From: Cupriavidus sp. WGlv3
GTDB taxonomy: Bacteria; Pseudomonadota; Gammaproteobacteria; Burkholderiales; Burkholderiaceae
DNA length: 64,000 nt
NCBI RefSeq assembly: GCF_023952475.1
Contig: NZ_JALHRX010000003.1
Location: 310,001-374,000, forward strand
Direction of reading: 5' to 3'
Positions 16,752-24,662 of the stretch are shown one piece after another. Position 1 is the first letter of the stretch. Each line of letters starts with the position of its first letter. The position numbers were made by a program, and so were the translations under genes. The notes under the pieces were generated by a model that was not told the origin of the DNA, did no database searches, and was given only the letters and a program-made list of their open reading frames with translations.

Positions 16752-17402
16752 TCAGTCGAGGCTGCGCAGCACCGCGCGCACCGGGCTGGCGTCCAGCGCG
16801 GCAAAGCGCAGCGGCAGCGCGATCAGTTCATAGTCGCCGGCATCGACCTGGTCCAGCACGATGCCTTCCAGGATCGCCAGGCCGTGGCGGCGCACGGCGT
16901 TGTGCGCGTCCATGGTCTTGGAGTCCTGTGGATCGAGCGAGGGCGTGTCGATGCCGACCAGCTGCACGCCGTGCGCGGCCAGCAGCGCGATGGTGTCGGG
17001 CGATACCGCGCAGAAGGCCGGGTCCCACTGCGCCTGCGGCGCCTGTCGGTAAGTGCGCAGCAGCACCCGCGGCGGCAGCGCGTCGAGGGCGTGCGCGACA
17101 TGGTGCGGCTGCACCAGCGGCGCCGCGCCGATGCAGTGGATCACGCGGCAGCGGCCCAGGTAGGGCGCCAGCGGCACGGCGCCGATCGGCGCGCCGTCGG
17201 CGGCGTAATGCAGCGGCGCGTCCGCATGCGCGCCGGTGTGCGGCGACAGCGTGATGCGGCCGACATTGACCGGGCAATGCGCGTCGATCTGCCAGGCCGG
17301 CTGCTGCTGGAACGGCGTATCGCCGGGCCACACCGGCGTGGCGGGCGACAGCGGCGGGCTGATGTCCCACAGCCGGCGCGGGTCGGGATTGGGGGCGGTC
17401 AT
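16752..17402 (-). CDS. kynB: Kynurenine formamidase
   Basis: KynB hydrolyses N-formylkynurenine to kynurenine and formate. The 216-residue product belongs to the metal-dependent cyclase-like family: [20 protein letters not shown] at the start, and the Zn-binding [12 protein letters not shown] motif. It is the first gene of the minus-strand kynBUA operon and divergent from the Lrp-type regulator. With kynU and kynA it completes tryptophan to anthranilate. Confidence 0.95.
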   Translation of the reverse strand: MTAPNPDPRRLWDISPPLSPATPVWPGDTPFQQQPAWQIDAHCPVNVGRITLSPHTGAHADAPLHYAADGAPIGAVPLAPYLGRCRVIHCIGAAPLVQPHHVAHALDALPPRVLLRTYRQAPQAQWDPAFCAVSPDTIALLAAHGVQLVGIDTPSLDPQDSKTMDAHNAVRRHGLAILEGIVLDQVDAGDYELIALPLRFAALDASPVRAVLRSLD

Positions 17403-17512
17403 GGGTTGCGCGGCGCCGTCTGCGGGCGCCGTTTCTGTGTGCCTCGATGTCGGGAATCATAGTCAAAATCGGGGGCAAGAGGCTTGCTAAATGGCCCGTC
17501 ACCCGCCCGGTC

Positions 17513-17531
17513 TTTCGCATAGAATGCGAAA
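17513..17531. promoter_or_regulatory. Palindromic operator in the kynB-regulator intergenic region
   Basis: TTTCGCAT-AGA-ATGCGAAA is a perfect 8-bp inverted repeat with a 3-bp centre, 28 bp before the regulator start and 110 bp before kynB. Size and symmetry fit an Lrp/AsnC dimer site; binding by the adjacent regulator is inferred. Confidence 0.75.
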
Positions 17532-17559
17532 AATTCACGATTAGTCGAAGGATATTCGA

Positions 17560-18039
17560 ATGAACCTCGATCCGACCGATTTGCGCATCCTGACCTGCCT
17601 GCAGGAGAACGGCCGCATCAGCAACCAGGACCTGGCGGACCGCGTGGCGCTGTCGCCGTCGGCATGCCTGCGCCGTGTCCGGCTGCTGGAAGAGTCGGGG
17701 GTGATCGGCGGCTATCGCGCCTGGTTCGATGCCGAGCAACTGGGGCTGGAGCTGGAGGCGATCGTGCAGGTATCGATGCGCCATGACGTGGAGGGCTGGC
17801 ACGACACCTTCATCGCCGCGGTGCAGTCGTGGCCGGAAGTGCTGTCGGCGTACATCATCACCGGCGACAGCAACTACATCCTGCGCGTGCAGGCGCGCAA
17901 CCTGAAGCACTACTCGGACTTCATCGTGAACCGTCTGTACCGCACCCCGGGCGTGATGGATATCCGCTCGAACATCGTGCTGCAGCGGATCAAGGTGGAC
18001 AGTTCGCCGCTGGCGATCCTGAAGGCCGGGGAAGCCTAG
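17560..18039 (+). CDS. kynR: Lrp/AsnC-family regulator of the kynurenine operon
   Basis: A 159-residue Lrp/AsnC protein. The N-terminal helix-turn-helix has LDPTDLRILTCLQENGRISNQ-type spacing followed by SPSACLRRVRLLEESG. The C-terminal RAM domain shows AYIITGDSNYILRVQARNL and the conserved NIVLQRIK ending. In Pseudomonas a divergent Lrp-type protein, KynR, activates the kyn genes in response to kynurenine; the same arrangement supports this name here. Its stop overlaps the stop of the convergent marR gene by four bases. Confidence 0.88.
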   Translation: MNLDPTDLRILTCLQENGRISNQDLADRVALSPSACLRRVRLLEESGVIGGYRAWFDAEQLGLELEAIVQVSMRHDVEGWHDTFIAAVQSWPEVLSAYIITGDSNYILRVQARNLKHYSDFIVNRLYRTPGVMDIRSNIVLQRIKVDSSPLAILKAGEA

Positions 18040-18494
18040 CGCTGCGTATGCAGCGCGATCAGCTGGCGCAGGGTTTCCTTCAGTTGCGCGCCCTGGCGGG
18101 CGCCGAAGTCATCCAGCACGGCGCGCTCATGCTGCGCGGCGCGCTCGAGCAGCGGCTGCACCAGCGCGAGGCCGCGCGGGGTGATCGAGACCAGCGCCTG
18201 GCGGCGGTCGGTCTTGCCGGCGCGGCGCCGGACCAGGCCGTCGTGCGCCATGCGGTCGACCAGCTTGGTCAGCGTGGGCTGCTTGGTCAGCGTGATTTCC
18301 GCCAGCGCGCCGACGGTGCAGTCGGGGCGGTCGGCCAGCGTCGCCAGTACGCGCCATTCCTGCACCGACAGGCCGCTGGCCTCGACCTCGCGATGGAATT
18401 CGCCCGAGATCAGATGGCTGGCGCGGGCCAGCAGGTAGGCCAGGTAGCCGTCGACGAAGGGTTGAGGCGAGGGGACTGCCGGCAGGTCCGCCAT
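18036..18494 (-). CDS. MarR-family regulator of the dioxygenase/CoA-ligase cluster
   Basis: A 152-residue MarR protein with winged helix-turn-helix: VEASGLSVQEWRVLATLAD, ALAEITLTKQPTLTKLVDRM (recognition helix) and LVRRRAGKTDRRQALVSIT (wing). It follows the flavin reductase gene by 17 bp on the same strand, so it is probably co-transcribed and autoregulated from the divergent promoter near 19100. NicR and PicR, regulators of nicotinate and picolinate degradation, are also MarR proteins beside NicX-type dioxygenases, which fits this context. The effector is unknown. Confidence 0.9.
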   Translation of the reverse strand: MADLPAVPSPQPFVDGYLAYLLARASHLISGEFHREVEASGLSVQEWRVLATLADRPDCTVGALAEITLTKQPTLTKLVDRMAHDGLVRRRAGKTDRRQALVSITPRGLALVQPLLERAAQHERAVLDDFGARQGAQLKETLRQLIALHTQR

Positions 18495-18511
18495 GATGGC
18501 TCAGTGGCTGT

Positions 18512-19072
18512 TCAGAGATCGAGCGGAGCGGTGGTGGTGAACTGGCCGCCCTGGAATATCAGCGGGCCGTCCTTGCCATCGAGCACGCCGCAGCGCTCCA
18601 CCTCGCCGACAAAGATGACGTGGTCGCCCTCGTCGTAGCGGCTGCGGTTGTGGCATTCGAACCAGGCCAGCGCATTCGACAGGATCGGCAGGCCGGTGGC
18701 CGAGAGCCGGTAGTCGACGCCGGCGAAGCGGTCGCCCTTGAGCGTGGCGAAGCGCTGGCACAGGTCCAGCTGCGAGGCCGACAGCACGTTGATGATGTAG
18801 TGGGTGCCGTCGCGGAACATCGGCAGGCTGTTGGCGCGCGTGGCCATGCTCCACAGCACCAGCGGCGGCTCCAGCGACACCGAGTTGAACGAACTGGCGG
18901 TGATGCCGATGAACGGCGGCGCACCGGCCGCCACCGACTCGTTGCTGGCGCGCGTGGTGATCACCGTGACCCCGGTCGCGAACTGCGACAGGGTGCGGCG
19001 GAAGTGCATCGCATCGAAGTCCGGAGCGGCGGCTACGCTGGCGATCCGTGGCTGGGCCTCAGGCATGCCCAT
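18512..19072 (-). CDS. Flavin reductase (reductase component of a two-component monooxygenase)
   Basis: A flavin-reductase-like-domain protein (186 residues from ATG 19072). It shows FRRTLSQFATGVTVITT, GITASSFNSVSLEPPLVLWS and GDHVIFVGEVE, the FMN-binding split-barrel signature of HpaC/DszD-type reductases that feed reduced flavin to a partner oxygenase. An upstream in-frame ATG at 19093 is less likely because it lies inside a palindrome, only about 8 bases after the predicted transcription start and without a ribosome site; ATG 19072 has GTGGAG five bases upstream. It is divergent from the dioxygenase operon; the only flavin-monooxygenase-like partner nearby is the acyl-CoA-dehydrogenase-fold protein at 21209. 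Confidence 0.88.
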   Translation of the reverse strand: MGMPEAQPRIASVAAAPDFDAMHFRRTLSQFATGVTVITTRASNESVAAGAPPFIGITASSFNSVSLEPPLVLWSMATRANSLPMFRDGTHYIINVLSASQLDLCQRFATLKGDRFAGVDYRLSATGLPILSNALAWFECHNRSRYDEGDHVIFVGEVERCGVLDGKDGPLIFQGGQFTTTAPLDL

Positions 19073-19091
19073 GGGGGCTCCACTGGAGTTC

Positions 19092-19136
19092 ATGAAATTT
19101 CATATATATTATTCGCGCCAGGGGCGGCGAGTTCAA
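19092..19136. promoter_or_regulatory. Divergent control region with perfect palindrome (probable MarR operator)
   Basis: ATGAAATTTCAT at 19092-19103 is a perfect 12-bp palindrome next to an AT-rich TATATATTATT tract in otherwise very GC-rich DNA. On the minus strand TTGAAC (19136-19131), 17 bp and AATAAT (19113-19108) make a promoter for the reductase-marR pair whose start would fall in the palindrome. The forward promoter for the dioxygenase operon is less clear. Confidence 0.7.
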
Positions 19137-19227
19137 GTCCGGCGCCGCCGGCGCTGGCCGCTGCACAAAGCGTGGGCGGCCCGGGCCCCATAGAACAAGA
19201 AGCCAATAACAAGCAGGAGACAAGCGC

Positions 19228-20298
19228 ATGCTCATCGAGCAGATCGAACACCGCTGGCTGGCGGCGTTCCGCCGCACGCTGGAACTCTGTGCCCTGCGGC
19301 ACGGGGATGTCGTGGGAATTGTAACGGAGTCCCAATCCCGCCCTGTCAACGTGGCCTTGGCCGAATTGGCCGTGCAGACCCTTGGCGCCACGCCGGTGCG
19401 GATCCAGGTGCCGAGCCCGGCGCTTGCGGCGCCGGCGCCGGTGCGCTCCACCGGTGCCAGCGACGCCTTGCAGAATCTGGCCCCGGTGCTGGCGGCGCTG
19501 TCGCGCTGCCAGCTGGTGCTCGACTGCACCGTCGAAGGCCTGCTGCACGCGCCTGAGCTGCCGCAAATCCTGCGCGGCGCCGACGGCGTGGTGCCGCGCA
19601 TGCTGATGATCAGCAACGAGCACCCCGAGATCCTGGAGCGCTGCCAGCCCGACTCGTCGCTGGAGACCACCGTGCGCGCGGCGATGAAGCGCCTGCGCGG
19701 CGCGCGCGAGATGCGCGTGCATTCGGCCGCCGGCACCGAACTGCGCATCGGCCTGGCCGAGGCGCGCGTGGGCGGCGTCTGGGGTTTCTGCAACAAGCCC
19801 GGCCAGGTCTCGCACTGGCCCGGCGGGCTGTGCCTGGCATTCCCGGCCGGGCGCCAGGTCAACGGCACGCTGGTGCTGGCGCCGGGCGACGTCAACCTGA
19901 CCTTCAAGACCTACCTGCGCGACACCGTGGTCTGCCATATCGAGGAGGACTATATCGTCGCGGTCGAGGGGCAGGGCGTCGACGCCGACATGATGCGCGG
20001 CTACTACCAGGCCTGGGCCGACCGCGAAGGCACGCGCGACGCCTACGCGGTCTCGCACGTGGGCTGGGGCCTGAACCGGATGGCGCGCTGGGACGCGATG
20101 ACGTTCTACGACAAGCGCGATTGCAACGGCACCGAGCTGCGCGCGTTCGCCGGCAACTTCCTGTTCTCGACCGGCGCCAACGAGGTCGCCGGGCGGCATA
20201 CGCTGGGCCACTTCGACCTGCCGCTGCGCAACTGCACGGTGTCGCTCGACGGCCGCAACGAGGTCGAGGCCGGCACGCTGGTGGAGGTGGCCGCATGA
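19228..20298 (+). CDS. NicX-like ring-cleaving dioxygenase (2,5-dihydroxypyridine 5,6-dioxygenase family)
   Basis: A 356-residue protein of the family that holds the aminopeptidase-T-like fold and the 2,5-dihydroxypyridine dioxygenase NicX. C-terminal NicX motifs are clear: SHVGWGL, GNFLFSTGAN and HFDLPLRNC. The iron ligands of NicX (a His in SHxGWG and an HxD pair, as I recall them) correspond to His277, His328 and Asp330, all present. The N-terminal half is more divergent, so the substrate may differ from 2,5-dihydroxypyridine. CAGGAG precedes the ATG. It is first of a four-gene forward operon; its stop overlaps the next start (ATGA). Annotation as leucyl aminopeptidase is the usual alternative and I think it is wrong here. 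Confidence 0.82.
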   Translation: MLIEQIEHRWLAAFRRTLELCALRHGDVVGIVTESQSRPVNVALAELAVQTLGATPVRIQVPSPALAAPAPVRSTGASDALQNLAPVLAALSRCQLVLDCTVEGLLHAPELPQILRGADGVVPRMLMISNEHPEILERCQPDSSLETTVRAAMKRLRGAREMRVHSAAGTELRIGLAEARVGGVWGFCNKPGQVSHWPGGLCLAFPAGRQVNGTLVLAPGDVNLTFKTYLRDTVVCHIEEDYIVAVEGQGVDADMMRGYYQAWADREGTRDAYAVSHVGWGLNRMARWDAMTFYDKRDCNGTELRAFAGNFLFSTGANEVAGRHTLGHFDLPLRNCTVSLDGRNEVEAGTLVEVAA

Positions 20299-21113
20299 GC
20301 GCCGTGACCACGCAGCGCCACGCCAACGGCATCGCCACGCTGGCCTGGGGCGACGGGCCGGTGGCAGTGGTGATGTTGCATGGCATCGGCGGCGGCAAGG
20401 CCGCCTGGCCGGCGCAGGGCGAGGCCCTGGCGCAGGCCGGTTACCGCGCCTTGGCGTGGGACATGCCGGGCTATGGTGACAGTGCCCTGATCGACCCCTA
20501 TGACTTCAACGGACTGGCGCAGGCGCTGACCCCCGTGCTGCTGTTCGAACGCGACGCCGGCCGGCGCGTGGTGCTGCTGGGCCACAGCATGGGCGGCATG
20601 GTCGCGCAGCAGGCTTGCGCGGCCACGCCCGCGCTGGTCGACGGCATGGTGCTGTCCGGCACCTCGCCCGCCTTCGGTAAGGGCGATGGCCCGTGGCAGC
20701 GCGAGTTCATCGCCGCGCGCACCGCGCCGCTGGATGCCGGCAAGACCATGGCGCAGATGGCGGCCGGGCTGGTGCGCACCATGGTCGCGCCCGATGCCGA
20801 CGCGCAGGCGGTGGCCTTCGCCACCGCGGTAATGGCGGCGGTGCCGGCGCCCACCTACCGCGCCGCGCTGGGCGCGCTGGTGCGCTTCAACCAGCGCGAC
20901 GCGCTGCCGCGCATCACGGTGCCGGTGCTGGCGCTTGCAGGCCAGCACGATACCAACGCCGCGCCCGAGGTGATGCAGCGCATGGCGCAACGCATTGCAG
21001 GCGCCGAGTACCGCTGCCTGTCCGACGTGGGCCACCTGGCCTGCATGGAGCGCCCCGAGCTGTTCAACGACGCGGTGCTGGATTTCCTGCGCCGGCACTT
21101 TCCCGTGCACTGA
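20295..21113 (+). CDS. Alpha/beta hydrolase (NicD-like position)
   Basis: A 272-residue alpha/beta hydrolase. It has the oxyanion region LHGIGGGKAAW, WDMPGYGDS, nucleophile elbow GHSMGGM with Ser98, acid region LAGQHDTNAAP and the catalytic His in VGHLACMERPELF. In nicotinate and picolinate pathways the NicX ring-opening product is deformylated by such a hydrolase (NicD, N-formylmaleamate deformylase). The position right after the NicX-like gene, with a 4-bp overlap, suggests it acts on the ring-opened product. C-C-bond or thioester hydrolysis are equally possible. Confidence 0.85.
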   Translation: MSAVTTQRHANGIATLAWGDGPVAVVMLHGIGGGKAAWPAQGEALAQAGYRALAWDMPGYGDSALIDPYDFNGLAQALTPVLLFERDAGRRVVLLGHSMGGMVAQQACAATPALVDGMVLSGTSPAFGKGDGPWQREFIAARTAPLDAGKTMAQMAAGLVRTMVAPDADAQAVAFATAVMAAVPAPTYRAALGALVRFNQRDALPRITVPVLALAGQHDTNAAPEVMQRMAQRIAGAEYRCLSDVGHLACMERPELFNDAVLDFLRRHFPVH

Positions 21114-21208
21114 AGCGCGCCGCTTTCCGGCCACGCCAACACAACAACCGCCGCCGCGCCGCCCCCGTTCCCCCACCCGGCGCGAGCAGGACAAAAAGGA
21201 GACGCGAC

Positions 21209-22462
21209 ATGCCATCCGGCCAGCTCGACTTCATTCCCGCCGTCGGTACGGCGGACTTCTCCCCGGAACAGGCGCAATGGCTGACGCTGGCCAACCGCCT
21301 GGGCCGCGAGCGCTTCGCGCCGCGCGCCGCCACCTGGGACCGCGAGGCCAGCTTCCCGTTCGCCAACTACGACGACCTGCGCGAGGCCGGCCTGCTGGCC
21401 TTGTGCGTGCCGCGGGCGTTTGGCGGCGCGGGCGCGGACTTTGCCACCTACTGCATGGTCGGCGCGGAAATCGGCCGCTTCTGCGGCGCCACCGCGCTTA
21501 CCTACAACATGCATATCTGCTCGACCATGTGGACCGGCGTGCTGTCCGATGGCATCGACATGACGCCGGCACAGCGCGACGAACACCAGGCCCGCCGCGA
21601 GCTGCATTTCGCGCGGGTGGTGCGCGACGGCGCGGTCTACGCGCAGCCGTTCTCCGAAGGCTCGGCCGCCGCCGCCGGCAAGGCGCCGTTCGGCACCACC
21701 GCGCGCAAGGTCGACGGCGGCTGGGTGCTGAACGGGCGCAAGATCTTCGCCTCGCTGTCGGGCGCGGCCGATTACTACGGCATCCTGTGCACCGAGGACC
21801 GCGGCGACCAGCATCCGGACATGCGCGACACGCTCTACATCGCCGTGCCCGGACAGGCGGACGGGCTCACCGTTACCGGCGACTGGGACCCGATGGGCAT
21901 GCGCGGCACGGTGTCGCGCACGCTGCTGCTCAAGGACGTGTTCGTGCCCGACCACGAGCAGCTGATGCCGCGCGGGGTCTACTACCGCGCGGCGCAGACC
22001 TGGCCGGCGATGTTCTTCACGCTGTCGCCGACCTACCTCGGCGTGGCGCAGGCGGCCTACGACTTCACCGTGCAGTACCTGCGCGGCGAGGTGCCGGGCC
22101 AGCCGCCGGTCAAGCGCCGCATGTATCCCACCAAGCAGATCGCGGTGGCGCAGATGCGCATCCAGCTGGAGACCATGCGCTCGCTCTTCTGGCGCGCGAT
22201 CCACGAAGCGAAGCCCAATCCGTCCAAGGACGAGCGCTTGCGCCTGTACGCCGCGCACTACACGGTGATGGAAGGGGCCAACGATATCGCCCGGCTGGCG
22301 ATCCGCACCTGCGGCGGCCAGTCGATGCTCAAGGACCTGCCGCTGGAGCGGCTCTACCGCGATTCGCGCTGTGGCGCGCTGATGCTGCCGTGGACCGCCG
22401 AGCTGATCCTCGACCGCATGGGCCGCGAGACCCTGTACGAATCCGGCGAGCGCGACGAATGA
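21209..22462 (+). CDS. Acyl-CoA-dehydrogenase-fold flavoprotein lacking the catalytic Glu
   Basis: A 417-residue protein with the full acyl-CoA dehydrogenase fold: FGGAGADFATYCMVGAEIG, TTARKVDGGWVLNGRKIFAS, GDWDPMGMRGTVSRTLLLKDV and a C-terminal CGGQSMLKDLPLERLYRD. Where medium-chain enzymes have the catalytic Glu (YEGT), this protein reads LPWT, with Pro394 at that position. The isovaleryl-type Glu position, in the segment before YLGVAQAAYD, is also not Glu by my alignment. It may therefore be a group D flavin monooxygenase using reduced flavin from the reductase at 18512, rather than a dehydrogenase. AAAAGGAG precedes ATG 21209. Its stop overlaps the ligase start (ATGA). Confidence 0.82.
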   Translation: MPSGQLDFIPAVGTADFSPEQAQWLTLANRLGRERFAPRAATWDREASFPFANYDDLREAGLLALCVPRAFGGAGADFATYCMVGAEIGRFCGATALTYNMHICSTMWTGVLSDGIDMTPAQRDEHQARRELHFARVVRDGAVYAQPFSEGSAAAAGKAPFGTTARKVDGGWVLNGRKIFASLSGAADYYGILCTEDRGDQHPDMRDTLYIAVPGQADGLTVTGDWDPMGMRGTVSRTLLLKDVFVPDHEQLMPRGVYYRAAQTWPAMFFTLSPTYLGVAQAAYDFTVQYLRGEVPGQPPVKRRMYPTKQIAVAQMRIQLETMRSLFWRAIHEAKPNPSKDERLRLYAAHYTVMEGANDIARLAIRTCGGQSMLKDLPLERLYRDSRCGALMLPWTAELILDRMGRETLYESGERDE

Positions 22463-24009
22463 GCGCCCCCCGCCGGGCCATCCGTGCCGGTGCCGCTGGC
22501 CTGGGTGCGCTGCCGGCCATGCTGCATGGCCATGCCGACGCAGCGCCGGGCCGGCCGGCGTTGCACTACCAGGGCCGCACCTTCACCTACGGCAAGCTGT
22601 GGCGGCGCGTGGAGCGCGCCAGCGCCCACCTGGCCGCAACCTGGGACATCCGCCCCGGCGACCGCGTCGGCACGCTGTGCCTGAACCACGAGCTGCAGCT
22701 GGTGCTGCTGTTCGCCTGCGCCCGCGTCGGCGCCATGTTTGCGCCGCTGAACTACCGGCTGGCGCCGGCCGAACTGCGGGCGATTGCGGCCCACGCGCAA
22801 CTGGCCGTGCTGTTCCATGATGGGGCCCATGAAGCGCTGGCGCGCGAGGCCGGCGCCGATTGCCGGCTGGCGCACCTCGACCGGCTGATCGACCATCCGG
22901 CGCCGTCCGACGTGATCCATGCCGCCGTGCCGGACCATGCGCCGCTGTTGCTGGCCTATACCTCCGGCACCACTGGCAAGCCCAAGGGCGCGGTCCATAC
23001 CCAGGCCGGCTTGCTGGCCAATGCGCGCGCCAGCTGGTGGGCGCACGGCATGAGCGCGGACGACCACGTGCTGTCGGTGCTGCCGCTGTTCCATGTCGGC
23101 GGGCTGTGCATCCAGACGCTGCCGGCGCTGCTCGCCGGCGCGCGCGTCACGCTGCATGACCGCTTTGCGCCGCAGGCGTGGCTGGATGCGGTGGCCACGG
23201 CGCGGCCGAGCCTGTCGCTGATGGTACCGGCGACGCTGCGCGCGGTGCTGGAGCACCCGGGCTGGGCCGATGCCGACCTCGCGGCGCTGCGCGGGGTGAT
23301 GGCGGGATCGTCAACCATCCCGCGCTCGTATATCGACGCCTTCCACGCCCGCGGCGTGCCGCTCGGACAGGTCTATGGCGCCACCGAGACCGGGCCGGTG
23401 TCGGTGGTGCTGAAGCTGGAACAGGCCATGGCGCGCCCCGGCTACGCTGGCTGGCCGCAGCCCGAGGCCGAAGTGCGCCTGGCCGGCGCCGACGGCGCCG
23501 AGGTGGCGCCGGGCGCGGTGGGCGAGCTGTGGGTGCGCGGCACCAATGTCATGGCGGGCTACTGGAACCAGACCAAGAGTGGGCTAACCGACAACGGGCT
23601 GCCGGGCGGCTGGTTCCATTCCGGCGACCTGGCCCACCGCGATGCCGAAGGCTGCATCGAGGTGGTAGGCCGCAGCAAGGACATGATCATCTCGGGCGGC
23701 GAGAACATCTATCCCGCCGAGATCGAGAACGTGCTGGTCGGCCTGCCCGGCGTGCAGGAATGCGCGGTGGTCGGCGTGGCCGATGCGCGCTGGGGCGAAG
23801 TGCCGGTGGCGGTGATCGTGCCGGCGCCGGGGGCGCCGCGCGGCGCGCTGGCGGCCGAGCCGCTGCGCGAGCTGCTGGCCGCGCGCATCGCGCGCTTCAA
23901 GCTGCCGCGCGAGGTGGTGCTGATGGACGACCTGCCGCGCAGCGCGCTGGGCAAGGTGCTCAAGCCGCAATTGCGCGCGCTGCTGGAGGCGCGCCGCGAG
24001 CCCGGTTGA
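22459..24009 (+). CDS. AMP-forming acyl/aryl-CoA ligase
   Basis: A 516-residue ANL-superfamily ligase. It has the P-loop-like YTSGTTGKPKGAV motif, GATETGP (A5), the hinge and aspartate region FHSGDLAHRDAEG, VVGRSKDMIISGGENIYPAEIE, and the C-terminal catalytic lysine in ALGKVLKPQ. It should activate a carboxylic acid to its CoA thioester; the acid is unknown. It is translationally coupled to the flavoprotein gene (ATGA overlap) and is last in the operon, implying that the pathway works on CoA esters. Long-chain specificity is not indicated. Confidence 0.9.
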   Translation: MSAPRRAIRAGAAGLGALPAMLHGHADAAPGRPALHYQGRTFTYGKLWRRVERASAHLAATWDIRPGDRVGTLCLNHELQLVLLFACARVGAMFAPLNYRLAPAELRAIAAHAQLAVLFHDGAHEALAREAGADCRLAHLDRLIDHPAPSDVIHAAVPDHAPLLLAYTSGTTGKPKGAVHTQAGLLANARASWWAHGMSADDHVLSVLPLFHVGGLCIQTLPALLAGARVTLHDRFAPQAWLDAVATARPSLSLMVPATLRAVLEHPGWADADLAALRGVMAGSSTIPRSYIDAFHARGVPLGQVYGATETGPVSVVLKLEQAMARPGYAGWPQPEAEVRLAGADGAEVAPGAVGELWVRGTNVMAGYWNQTKSGLTDNGLPGGWFHSGDLAHRDAEGCIEVVGRSKDMIISGGENIYPAEIENVLVGLPGVQECAVVGVADARWGEVPVAVIVPAPGAPRGALAAEPLRELLAARIARFKLPREVVLMDDLPRSALGKVLKPQLRALLEARREPG

Positions 24010-24086
24010 ATCCGCTGCAAGCGCGCCGATCTGCGCTTATGCTTGAGGCCTGGCCAGACAGACGACTACGCAAGGGAGCGGCGCAA

Positions 24087-24629
24087 ATGGAACATGGATT
24101 GGAAACCGCCACGCTGGGCGGCGGATGCTTCTGGTGCCTGGAAGCGGTCTACCAGCAGGTCGAGGGCGTGGTCGCGGTCGAGTCCGGCTACACCGGCGGG
24201 CATGTCGATCACCCGACCTACCACCAGGTCTGCGAAGGCGATACCGGCCATGTCGAAGTGGTACGCGTCAGCTTCGATCCGTCGGTGATCAGCTACCGCG
24301 AGGTCCTCGAGATCTTCTTCGCCATCCACGACCCGACCACGCCGGACCGGCAGGGCAACGACGTCGGGCCGCAATACCGCTCGGCCATCTTCACGCACTC
24401 GGAGGCGCAGCGCGCCACGGCCGAATACGTGATGCGCGAGCTGGTCGCCGCCAGGGCGTTCGACGCGCCGATCGTGACCCAGGTCGAGCCGGAGCAGCCG
24501 TACTGGCGCGCCGAGGCCGGCCACCAGAACTACTACCAGGACCATCCCAGCCAGGGCTACTGCGCGTTCGTGATCTCGCCCAAGCTGGCCAAGTTCCGCA
24601 AGCAGTTCGGCGCGAAGCTGCACAAGTAA
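24087..24629 (+). CDS. msrA: Peptide-methionine (S)-S-oxide reductase
   Basis: MsrA reduces methionine-S-sulfoxide in proteins. The 180-residue product has the signature GGGCFWCLEAV with the catalytic Cys, YTGGHVDHPTYHQVCEGDTGH, FFAIHDPTTPDRQGND and the C-terminal GHQNYYQDHPSQGYC. ATG 24087 follows AAGGGAG. It is 77 bp after the ligase and probably not functionally part of that operon. Confidence 0.96.
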   Translation: MEHGLETATLGGGCFWCLEAVYQQVEGVVAVESGYTGGHVDHPTYHQVCEGDTGHVEVVRVSFDPSVISYREVLEIFFAIHDPTTPDRQGNDVGPQYRSAIFTHSEAQRATAEYVMRELVAARAFDAPIVTQVEPEQPYWRAEAGHQNYYQDHPSQGYCAFVISPKLAKFRKQFGAKLHK

Positions 24630-24662
24630 GGCGCGCGCGGGCCAGGGCGGGCGCCGGCGCGC

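Noticed and set aside
20995-24009. A 1004-codon forward frame suggesting a giant fusion with the CoA ligase
   Set aside because: The first about 490 codons are an out-of-frame shadow of the hydrolase and flavoprotein genes; only the part from 22459 is family-like, and it has its own ATG.
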